Shown here piece after piece: positions 7,324-12,417 of a stretch of DNA of 17,259 nt (its first letter is position 1; every line of letters begins with the position of its first letter). The DNA lies in NCBI GenBank assembly GCA_000998025.1, contig LCJG01000010.1, forward strand, positions 1-17,259. Direction: 5' to 3'. The translations under genes were made by a program, and so were the position numbers. A model generated the notes under the pieces. The model was given only the letters and a program-made list of their open reading frames with translations, was not told where the DNA came from and did no database searches. The DNA comes from Candidatus Collierbacteria bacterium GW2011_GWB1_44_6. GTDB taxonomy: Bacteria; Patescibacteriota; Microgenomatia; UBA1400; MFAQ01.

Positions 7324-7329
7324 ATTATA
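7324..7329 (-). promoter_or_regulatory. -10 box of the proS-lgt operon
   Basis: On the minus strand a perfect TATAAT ends immediately before ATG 7323 and 6 nt before ATG 7317. Transcription should start about 7 nt after the box, so the first ATG would not be in the mRNA. This favours ATG 7317 (or 7311). No good -35 was seen. Confidence 0.55.
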
Positions 7330-7340
7330 GTGTACTCTGC

Positions 7341-7346
7341 TAATAT
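7341..7346 (+). promoter_or_regulatory. Extended -10 box for the ATP-cone nuclease gene
   Basis: TAATAT is preceded by TGC (7338-7340) and followed by 7 nt, then GTG 7354. The nonamer TGCTAATAT recurs in front of the minus-strand gene starting at 9853. It lies 11 nt from the divergent proS -10 box, so the two promoters face away from each other in a very short region. Confidence 0.5.
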
Positions 7347-7353
7347 AAATTCA

Positions 7354-8202
7354 GTGATTACCCTAAGCCCTATTACCGTAACCAAAGCTTCTGGAGAGCA
7401 GGAGCATTATGACGAATCCAAGCTGACCAAGTCGTTAGCTTCGTCTGGTCTTTCCGTCGACGTTGCAGCCCAAACAGTTGAGTATCTAAAGAGTCACATG
7501 AAGCCCGGCATCTCGACTGGCGATATCCATGAGCACATCTCCAATTTTCTAAAAGAGAATGCCCCAGTAAATAATTATTATAACTACGGCCTCAAAAGAG
7601 CTATTATGGATTTGGGGCCCTCAGGACACCCTTTGGAGACTATCGTCTCCGACGCTCTTAATTCCAAAGGTTTTCAAACCGAAGTTAGTGTTATTGTCCT
7701 TGGTAAATGTGTCACTCATGAAATCGATGTAGTTGCAAAAAAAGATAATCGACAGTTTTTTATCGAGTGCAAATTCCACAATGGTCCAGGAGTAAAAACC
7801 GATATTCAAGTCGCCTTGTATACCTACGCCAGATATCTTGACGTCAAATCAGCAATGGAGCAAGGTCATGGTACGGAAATCACGTACCTTCCTTGGTTAG
7901 TTACCAATACCAAGGTTACATCAGAAGTTCTCGATTACGCCGGATGTGTCGGTCTGGAGCTCACTACCTGGCTATATCCTAAAAATAATGGCTTGGCAGA
8001 TCTCATTATCGCCTCAGGTCTCCATCCGATTACCCTGATGTATCATATTCCCAGATACAAGATACAGCAGTTGCTTGTTCGGGGAATTGTATCTTGTTCC
8101 AGGCTAAAAAATGCTATCGATGAGCATAGTGTATCGGATATTCTCACCAGGGAAGAGACCGCTAGAGCTCTTGAAGACATCAAAACCATTTGTAAATCAT
8201 AA
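7354..8202 (+). CDS. ATP-cone domain fused to a Mrr-like PD-(D/E)xK nuclease
   Basis: Residues about 3-90 form an ATP-cone: ITVTKASGEQEHYDESKLTKSL, then helices ending GLKRAI. This regulatory nucleotide-binding domain is best known from ribonucleotide reductases and NrdR. Residues about 95-180 look like a Mrr/RecB-type nuclease core: HEID with Asp125, then FIECKFH with Glu138 and Lys140, the D...ExK triad, and an ALYTYARYLD helix. The C-terminal third (WLYPKNNGLADLI, HPITLMYHIPRYKIQQLLVRGI) resembles a helix-hairpin-helix-like module. No methyltransferase or specificity gene is nearby, so a classical restriction system is unlikely here. The start at GTG 7354 is favoured over GTG 7330 because it follows an extended -10 by 7 nt and the ATP-cone begins right after it. 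The next gene's ATG overlaps the stop by 1 nt. The role is probably (d)ATP-responsive DNA cleavage or repair, by inference. Confidence 0.75.
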   Translation: MITLSPITVTKASGEQEHYDESKLTKSLASSGLSVDVAAQTVEYLKSHMKPGISTGDIHEHISNFLKENAPVNNYYNYGLKRAIMDLGPSGHPLETIVSDALNSKGFQTEVSVIVLGKCVTHEIDVVAKKDNRQFFIECKFHNGPGVKTDIQVALYTYARYLDVKSAMEQGHGTEITYLPWLVTNTKVTSEVLDYAGCVGLELTTWLYPKNNGLADLIIASGLHPITLMYHIPRYKIQQLLVRGIVSCSRLKNAIDEHSVSDILTREETARALEDIKTICKS

Positions 8203-8570
8203 TGGATAATTTATTTATTCGGATCTTCATTATCAGCCTTGCGTTATTCGGAGTGTACAAAATGTTTCCACAGATTTCCGGACCTGTAGATTACTATGTT
8301 AAAAACCCCAAGTTTCAGTCCTCTGTCGTCAGTCCAGCAGTGAACATGGCAAATAATGTTTTACCGGATAAAATACAAATCCCTACTCCAAAAGTCATGG
8401 GAGTCGACACAGAGTACACCGGAGATTCACCTCTCAAGACCATCACAGACGAGATCAGTAAGCAGGCTGCCAGTCTCGCAGCCTCCCAGATAGAACAAAT
8501 CAGGAAGACTGCTTCAGATCAGTTTTGCAATGCCCTCCTCGAAAAAATCAAAACCGAATGCGGTAAATAG
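8202..8570 (+). CDS. Small membrane-anchored hypothetical protein
   Basis: This 122-residue protein is of no family I can name. An N-terminal hydrophobic stretch at about residues 4-21 (LFIRIFIISLALFGVYKMF) would be a signal anchor. The rest contains a Pro-rich middle (IQIPTPKVMGVDTEYTG) and a C-terminal amphipathic helix with two Cys (FCNALLEKIKTECGK) that could be extracytoplasmic. The ATG shares one base with the stop of the ATP-cone nuclease gene (TAATG, 8200-8204), so the two are coupled. It converges with the next minus-strand gene with zero intervening bases. Function is unknown. Confidence 0.6.
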   Translation: MDNLFIRIFIISLALFGVYKMFPQISGPVDYYVKNPKFQSSVVSPAVNMANNVLPDKIQIPTPKVMGVDTEYTGDSPLKTITDEISKQAASLAASQIEQIRKTASDQFCNALLEKIKTECGK

Positions 8571-8867
8571 TCATCCCACCGTCACCCCTATCATGTCCAA
8601 CTTAGGCAGATAACGTTTTATCTCGTTCCTAAATTTCTCCGCCAAATTGGCCGAGTAAGTAGAGTTCTGAGTATTTTCCATGTGCCCGCAGAGTCTGTCT
8701 TCATAAGTGTGGACAATTTCCATTATTTTGGCTCCTTCGCTGTTAAATTCATCCTGCCAATTTTTAGGATCTTTCTCATATTTGTCATGGAGCTCTTGAA
8801 AGGTATCAAATTCTTTTTCATATTTACTTACCATCTCCTCAAATATTTGTTTAAACTTTGCAGCCAT
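8571..8867 (-). CDS. Hypothetical small helical protein
   Basis: This is a cytosolic-looking protein of 98 residues, highly charged (Lys/Glu/Asp-rich) and predicted almost wholly alpha-helical: MAAKFKQIFEEMVSKYEKEF, then FQELHDKYEKDP, then a helix ending IVHTYEDRLCGHME, and a C-terminal NEIKRYLPKLDMIGVTVG. There is no signal peptide or membrane segment. I recognise no family. It has an extended -10 box (TGGTAACAT) 7 nt before its ATG and diverges from the kinase gene at 8913 across 45 nt. Its stop abuts the stop of the plus-strand gene ending at 8570. Confidence 0.65.
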   Translation of the reverse strand: MAAKFKQIFEEMVSKYEKEFDTFQELHDKYEKDPKNWQDEFNSEGAKIMEIVHTYEDRLCGHMENTQNSTYSANLAEKFRNEIKRYLPKLDMIGVTVG

Positions 8868-8874
8868 AAAAACT

Positions 8875-8880
8875 ATGTTA
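8875..8880 (-). promoter_or_regulatory. Extended -10 box for the 8867 gene
   Basis: On the minus strand TAACAT is preceded by TGG and followed by 7 nt (AGTTTTT), then ATG 8867. The string TGGTAACAT is the same as at 2446-2454. No -35 at 16-18 nt was found. Confidence 0.45.
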
Positions 8881-8906
8881 CCAAAACTCTGTCAAGAATG
8901 TACACT
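8878..8906 (+). promoter_or_regulatory. Promoter of the kinase gene (TTACCA-N17-TACACT)
   Basis: TTACCA at 8878-8883, a 17-nt spacer, and TACACT at 8901-8906. ATG 8913 follows the -10 by 6 nt, so the mRNA is predicted leaderless. It overlaps the promoter of the divergent gene. Confidence 0.5.
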
Positions 8907-8912
8907 TAATTT

Positions 8913-9518
8913 ATGAAAAGGACAGCTATCGGTCTGGTTGGCCCCATTGCCTCGGGGAAAGGTGAGGTAGTCAAATATTTAAAAAATTTAGGATTTATTT
9001 GTTTCAGTCTCTCGGATCGTGTTCGGGAAGAAGCTTTCTCGCTAGGTATTCCTCCTCAAAGAGAAAATCTACAGAATATCGGCAACAGTCTAAGGAACAC
9101 TTTTGGTAGTCACATACTCGCAGAGAGGAGCCTAGAGTTGTTGTCTGGAGATGAAGAACTTCTGGTTTTTGACGGCCTAAGGAATCCTTCAGAGATCGAA
9201 TTTCTTTGTGAAAGTTTGGACATCCACATCATTGGTATCAATGCCTCAGAGGAAAATAGACTAAAGTGGTATCTCGAAAGAGCCGGTATCAGAGGGGAAG
9301 ATGGTCTCACCGAAGCAGACTTTCATTTAGCCAACAATCGAGATCTTGGTCAAAGTGAGCCGGAGTCAGGACAGCAGGTGAGTGTTTGTCTGGAAATGGC
9401 GGATGAAATAATTCAAAACGACGGATCCAAAAGACATCTTCGCGAAGCTGTCGACTACCTCCTGATTTCGGAATTTGGAATCAGTCCGGAAGGTTTACGT
9501 CATAGTAAGGAAAAATAA
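8913..9518 (+). CDS. P-loop nucleotide/dephospho-CoA-kinase-like protein (UPF0200-like)
   Basis: This 201-residue P-loop NTPase of the nucleoside monophosphate kinase fold has Walker A GPIASGKG at residues 10-17 (Lys16). Further features are LSDRVREEAFSLGI, ENLQNIGNSLRNTFG, the strand LLVFDGLRNPSEIEFL with Asp/Gly/Arg, the lid-like segment ENRLKWYLERAGIRGEDG, and EIIQNDGS near residue 170. The order (VMGDxVREEA, GRxxR, VIDGxRxxxEV, xNDGS) matches the archaeal UPF0200 / dephospho-CoA-kinase-like group better than bacterial CoaE. It is probably a (deoxy)nucleotide kinase; the substrate is not determined. It has its own promoter and converges with the 9536 gene over a 17-nt inverted repeat. Horizontal acquisition from archaea, or an old shared family, are both possible. 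Confidence 0.75.
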   Translation: MKRTAIGLVGPIASGKGEVVKYLKNLGFICFSLSDRVREEAFSLGIPPQRENLQNIGNSLRNTFGSHILAERSLELLSGDEELLVFDGLRNPSEIEFLCESLDIHIIGINASEENRLKWYLERAGIRGEDGLTEADFHLANNRDLGQSEPESGQQVSVCLEMADEIIQNDGSKRHLREAVDYLLISEFGISPEGLRHSKEK

Positions 9519-9535
9519 GCAATCCTCAATATTGC
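9519..9535 (-). terminator. Hairpin filling the convergent gap, probable terminator
   Basis: The whole 17-nt gap is GCAAT-N7-ATTGC, a 5-bp stem. Read on the minus strand it is followed by TTATTTTT, so it would end transcription of the 9536-9853 gene. The plus-strand side lacks a T run. The short stem makes it a weak terminator. Confidence 0.4.
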
Positions 9536-9853
9536 CTATTCGATCTCTAACCCGTTCTCTTCATTTATAAATTTGTATCTCCAGGTAGGATTTATTCCTT
9601 CGTCATCAGAATATAAAAACAGTAGGTGATTCTCCTCCATTATCAGGAAAAATTCATCCCAAGAAATGTCTTTTGTGGTTTCTCGGCCTTCGCTAAGCAT
9701 CCCTTCATCTTTTTTTCCAGGCCAGTTTATTCTCAATCCTATTTTGTCCTGTACTATGTCCGGATCGTTTATCTTTGCGGGCTTACCCTCATGAAGGGTA
9801 ACCCAATTTCTTATTTCTTCGTTTGTTTGTGCCGTTTTGTATACCACTTCCAT
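9536..9853 (-). CDS. Small conserved hypothetical protein
   Basis: A 105-residue acidic cytosolic protein with no membrane segment. The arrangement EEIRNWVTLHEGKPAKI, then GLRINWPG, then ISWDEFFLIMEENHLLFLYSD, then WRYKFI resembles a widespread family of ~95-residue proteins (IRxWAExRGGKPA, GxLRIDF, ISWDEFFxxFDxxxLxFLYQ, FxKF). As I recall, that family is often labelled as 1,4-alpha-glucan branching enzyme in databases, a label that cannot be right for a protein this size without any glycosyl hydrolase motif. Function is unknown. The ATG at 9853 lies 6 nt after TGCTAATAT. The SpoU methyltransferase gene is upstream on the same strand, 28 nt away. Confidence 0.75.
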   Translation of the reverse strand: MEVVYKTAQTNEEIRNWVTLHEGKPAKINDPDIVQDKIGLRINWPGKKDEGMLSEGRETTKDISWDEFFLIMEENHLLFLYSDDEGINPTWRYKFINEENGLEIE

Positions 9854-9859
9854 AACAAA

Positions 9860-9868
9860 ATATTAGCA
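9860..9868 (-). promoter_or_regulatory. Extended -10 box for the 9853 gene
   Basis: On the minus strand TGC-TAATAT is followed by 6 nt (TTTGTT), then ATG 9853. The nonamer is identical to the one before the ATP-cone nuclease. It gives this gene its own promoter despite lying just downstream of the methyltransferase gene. Confidence 0.5.
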
Positions 9869-9881
9869 CGATTTCCTACAT

Positions 9882-10622
9882 TTATACAGATTTTTCTTGT
9901 CTGATCTTTTCAAACAGCACCAAAGCCGTTGCTACGCTGACATTTAGAGAAGCTACTTGTTTATTCATCGGAATATTCACAAAAAAGTCACATTCTTTTT
10001 GCAGTGGTTCCGAAATTCCCTCTGCTTCACCACCCATTAAGAATGCCACCGGTCCCATTAGCTTTGTTTCGTACATAGTTTTTCCCATATCCACCTCAAC
10101 TCCGATCACTGGCACCGCATATTTATGTAAAAGCTTCATGGCCTGAAACAGGCTCATGGGAATCAGGGGTACATAAGCCACACCACCCATGGAGATCTTT
10201 GCGACCACCGGTGTAATCTCGTGGACTCCATTTGGAGATGCCACTACGGCGTCTACTCCTGCCGCCCAGGCAGTCCTCATAATCGCCCCCAAATTTTGTT
10301 CGTAATCGATGTGATTTAAGAGAAGAATAAAAGCATTTCTTTTGTCTCTCAGTATTTGTTCCAGGGATGACTCTTCGGGAACCTCCATCATGGCGATCAC
10401 TCCTTGTGGGTTCTTTGACTCAGCCAGTTTTTCCAGTTCATCCGAGTTTAATATCTGAACATTTATCCCCTTACGTTTTGCCATTTCCACGATCTCGATG
10501 ATTTTTTGGTCCTTCATGGATCCGGAAGCCACCATCAGCGAGGTTATATTTTGGCTGGAGCTAAGAGCATCCTTAACCATGTTCCGTCCCTCCAGGGTAA
10601 TAAAATCTGCTTGTTTCGCCAT
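9882..10622 (-). CDS. rlmB: SpoU (TrmH/RlmB) family RNA 2'-O-ribose methyltransferase
   Basis: This 246-residue SPOUT methyltransferase transfers a methyl group from SAM to a ribose 2'-OH; in the RlmB branch the target is Gm2251 of 23S rRNA. The N-terminal ~80 residues form an L30e-like substrate-binding domain (EGRNMVKDALSS at 11-22, LAESKNPQGVIAM at 66-78). The catalytic domain has motif 1 QNLGAIMRTA at 109-118 (Asn110, Arg116), motif 2 FLMGGEAEGISEPL at 194-207 with Glu201, and motif 3 IPMNKQVASLNVSVATAL at 217-234. These form the trefoil-knot SAM site. Domain order and length (about 245) fit RlmB/TrmH-like proteins. The usual DPxN of motif 1 reads YEQN. Its -10 (TGA-TATACT) ends 6 nt before the ATG. 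RlmB is likely, but another SpoU paralogue cannot be excluded. Confidence 0.85.
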   Translation of the reverse strand: MAKQADFITLEGRNMVKDALSSSQNITSLMVASGSMKDQKIIEIVEMAKRKGINVQILNSDELEKLAESKNPQGVIAMMEVPEESSLEQILRDKRNAFILLLNHIDYEQNLGAIMRTAWAAGVDAVVASPNGVHEITPVVAKISMGGVAYVPLIPMSLFQAMKLLHKYAVPVIGVEVDMGKTMYETKLMGPVAFLMGGEAEGISEPLQKECDFFVNIPMNKQVASLNVSVATALVLFEKIRQEKSV

Positions 10623-10628
10623 ACCCCT

Positions 10629-10634
10629 AGTATA
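10629..10634 (-). promoter_or_regulatory. Extended -10 box of the SpoU methyltransferase gene
   Basis: On the minus strand TGA-TATACT is followed by 6 nt (AGGGGT), then ATG 10622. TATACT matches 5 of 6 consensus bases. It diverges from the response-regulator promoter. Confidence 0.5.
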
Positions 10635-10656
10635 TCAAGCCTCTGCTTAGTCATCC

Positions 10657-10674
10657 TTCAGCTGGATTTCAGCT
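10657..10674 (+). promoter_or_regulatory. Tandem operator TTCAGCT-N4-TTCAGCT (predicted OmpR-type response-regulator box)
   Basis: Two identical 7-mers, TTCAGCT at 10657-10663 and 10668-10674, repeat with an 11-bp period, one helical turn. The pair covers the -35 position of the promoter whose -10 is TATAAT at 10682. OmpR/PhoB-family regulators bind tandem half-sites at this period, and PhoB boxes replace the -35. The adjacent gene encodes such a regulator, so autoregulation is predicted. A second TTCAGC pair with the same period lies at 12376-12392. Confidence 0.6.
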
Positions 10675-10681
10675 TCAAGGG

Positions 10682-10687
10682 TATAAT
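10682..10687 (+). promoter_or_regulatory. -10 box of the response-regulator operon
   Basis: A perfect TATAAT lies 7 nt before GTG 10695. It lacks a TGN extension and has no recognisable -35, as expected if activation depends on the repeat pair just upstream. Confidence 0.6.
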
Positions 10688-10694
10688 TCAAGAG

Positions 10695-11366
10695 GTGAGA
10701 ATACTTGTCGTTGAAGATGAACATCGGATAGCTGGTAGCCTGAAAAAAGGTCTGGAACAAGAGCATTTTGTTGTTGATTTAGCTTACGATGGCATATCTG
10801 GTTTTGATTTGGCTTCTGAGGGAGTCTACGATTTATTGATTCTAGACCTTATGCTTCCCGGTAAGGATGGCTTAAGTGTCGTCAGTGACCTCCGGAAAAA
10901 ACAGATCCAGACTCCAATTTTAATATTGACCGCCAAGGGCCAGCTCCAAGACAAGGTTTCTGGTCTGAACTCTGGAGCGGACGATTATTTAACCAAACCA
11001 TTCTCTTTTGAAGAGCTTCTCGCCAGGGTACGTGCGCTATCCAGACGTCCTCAAAAATCAATACCTGATATCTTGACGGTCGGGGATCTGAGTTTGAACA
11101 AGCAATCTTTTTTAGTCAGGAGAGGTGTCGAGATCAATTTGTCCAGCAAAGAATTCACTCTTCTTGAATATCTAATGGATCATTCCGGGAAGATTCTCTC
11201 TAAAGAGCAAATAATTAACCACGTCTGGGATTATGATGCTGACGTCCTACCAAACACCGTCGAGGTCTATATCAGAAACCTTAGGCGAAAAGTTGATTTA
11301 CCTTTCACAGACAGGCCTGCATTAATAAAAACCATTAGAGGTTTTGGTTACAAAATAGAGGGTTAA
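10695..11366 (+). CDS. OmpR/PhoB-family response regulator
   Basis: This 223-residue DNA-binding response regulator is the output half of the two-component system with the kinase that follows. The receiver domain (about 1-115) starts RILVVEDE, with acidic Glu7 and Asp8. The phosphoacceptor is Asp51 in LLILDLMLPG, the switch Thr79 is in LILTAK, and Lys101 is in DDYLTKPF. The winged-helix domain (about 125-220) contains NLSSKEFTLLEYL, LSKEQIINHVWDYD, the recognition helix NTVEVYIRNLRRKVD, and the wing IKTIRGFGYKI. A longer frame reaches back to 10506, but the family begins at GTG 10695, 7 nt after TATAAT, so that start is chosen. The kinase gene starts 2 nt after the stop. The TTCAGC tandem boxes here and at 12376 are its likely binding sites. 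Confidence 0.92.
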   Translation: MRILVVEDEHRIAGSLKKGLEQEHFVVDLAYDGISGFDLASEGVYDLLILDLMLPGKDGLSVVSDLRKKQIQTPILILTAKGQLQDKVSGLNSGADDYLTKPFSFEELLARVRALSRRPQKSIPDILTVGDLSLNKQSFLVRRGVEINLSSKEFTLLEYLMDHSGKILSKEQIINHVWDYDADVLPNTVEVYIRNLRRKVDLPFTDRPALIKTIRGFGYKIEG

Positions 11367-11368
11367 AG

Positions 11369-12373
11369 ATGTTCAAACAAGCACGACTAGTTCTCACATC
11401 ATGGTATTTGCTGATTTTACTTTCTATCACTGTTTTTTTTAGCATAGTTATCCACAATATGCTTCTTCGTCAAGTTCAAGGATTCGTTCAAGACCAAAGA
11501 TTCCGCATCGAGAGAAAATTTGGTCCCCTGTCTCCACCTGAGGCATTGGACTCGGAGTTTATTGATGATGCTGGGAGACGCATCGCCGTAACCCTGGTTT
11601 TTATCAACGGGGTAATTTTCTTCATTGCCGGAGGCTTGAGCTATTTTCTAGCAGGAAAAACTCTGAAACCTATTCAGGACATGGTAAGTGAACAGAACCG
11701 TTTCATTAGTGACTCTTCTCATGAACTTCGGACACCGCTAACATCTCTAAAATCCGCCATTGAAGTCGGTTTGCGTGACAAGGGCATTACTCTGAAGGAT
11801 GCCAAGATGTTGCTTTCGGAAAATTTAAATGATGTCAACAGGCTTCAGTTACTTTCAGACAATCTTTTGAGCCTATCCACTCAGAAACATCTAGTCAAAA
11901 CTGAAACCGAAATAGTCGATATCAATAAAACAATCGCCCAATCGCTAAGAAACATCGAGAACATCGCCAAAAACAATAATGTCTCAATCGAGAACACCGC
12001 CAATATATCCGCCAAAGTATCGGGGAGCAGCCAGAATTTGTCAGAACTTTTTACTTTATTACTTGACAACGCTATCAAATACAGCCACAAAGGTGGCAAA
12101 ATCGTGATCAAAAGTGAATCGGTATCTAAATGTGCCAAGATAACCATCCAAGACGAAGGCATAGGGATTGCCAAAAAAGATCTTCCCCACATTTTTGATC
12201 GGTTTTTTAGAAGCGATGCCGCCAGGTCAAAACGAGATTCTACTGGTTTTGGGTTAGGTCTTTCGATCGCCAAAAAAATAGTTGAGGATCACGGCGGAAC
12301 CATCGCCGTGTTTAGCAGGGTAGGTCAAGGGAGTACTTTTGAAATAAAGTTACCCACAATTAACCACCTCTGA
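11369..12373 (+). CDS. Membrane sensor histidine kinase
   Basis: A 334-residue HisKA/HATPase_c kinase paired with the upstream regulator. Membrane span 1 is at about 8-30 and span 2 at about 72-95, enclosing only ~40 residues outside the membrane, so there is no sizeable ligand-binding domain. No clear HAMP domain is present; a ~16-residue linker leads to the H-box SSHELRTPL with phosphoacceptor His118. The ATPase domain shows the N-box LLLDNAIKYS, the G1 box DEGIGIAKKDLPHIFDRFFR and the G2 box GFGLGLSIAKKIVEDHGG. A GAGGG about 7 nt before the ATG may serve as a ribosome site, fitting an internal gene of an operon. Small-loop kinases often sense membrane events or a neighbouring transporter, which fits the efflux genes downstream; that is inference. 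Confidence 0.92.
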   Translation: MFKQARLVLTSWYLLILLSITVFFSIVIHNMLLRQVQGFVQDQRFRIERKFGPLSPPEALDSEFIDDAGRRIAVTLVFINGVIFFIAGGLSYFLAGKTLKPIQDMVSEQNRFISDSSHELRTPLTSLKSAIEVGLRDKGITLKDAKMLLSENLNDVNRLQLLSDNLLSLSTQKHLVKTETEIVDINKTIAQSLRNIENIAKNNNVSIENTANISAKVSGSSQNLSELFTLLLDNAIKYSHKGGKIVIKSESVSKCAKITIQDEGIGIAKKDLPHIFDRFFRSDAARSKRDSTGFGLGLSIAKKIVEDHGGTIAVFSRVGQGSTFEIKLPTINHL

Positions 12374-12375
12374 TC

Positions 12376-12392
12376 TTCAGCAAACATTCAGC
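12376..12392 (+). promoter_or_regulatory. Tandem operator TTCAGC-N5-TTCAGC before the efflux operon
   Basis: TTCAGC at 12376-12381 and at 12387-12392 repeat with an 11-bp period, the same half-site and period as before the response regulator. The pair begins 2 nt after the kinase stop and covers the -35 position relative to TAACAT at 12402. It is predicted to let the response regulator activate the adaptor/ABC genes from an internal promoter. Confidence 0.6.
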
Positions 12393-12401
12393 ATTAGACA
12401 C

Positions 12402-12407
12402 TAACAT
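12402..12407 (+). promoter_or_regulatory. Probable -10 box of the efflux operon
   Basis: TAACAT matches 4 of 6 consensus bases. Its distance from the second TTCAGC is 15 nt, against 14 nt at the response-regulator promoter. ATG 12418 follows after 10 nt. No TGN or -35 is present, as at the other repeat-bearing promoter. Confidence 0.45.
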
Positions 12408-12417
12408 CCAAATAAAC

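Noticed and set aside
7354..8570. Restriction-modification system
   Set aside because: Only a nuclease-like gene is present; there is no methyltransferase or specificity gene within the window.
8574..8596. GTCATCCCACCGTCACCCC as another REP-like element
   Set aside because: It shares only the first bases with the GTCATT repeats and lacks a complementary right arm.
8890..8895. Perfect TTGACA on the minus strand upstream of the 8867 gene
   Set aside because: Only 9 nt separate it from the -10 TAACAT, and no hexamer resembling TATAAT lies 16-18 nt away, so it is unlikely to be a working -35.
10651..10681. The GTCATCC...AAGG region before the response regulator as a REP hairpin
   Set aside because: The arms do not pair well; the exact 11-bp direct repeat explains the pattern better and recurs at 12376.
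10506..10694. N-terminal extension of the response regulator upstream of GTG 10695
   Set aside because: It overlaps the divergent methyltransferase gene and the promoter and operator; the receiver domain starts exactly at GTG 10695 with RILVVEDE.
11881..12273. 130-codon minus-strand frame inside the histidine kinase gene
   Set aside because: Antisense to the conserved ATPase motifs of the kinase; no independent support.
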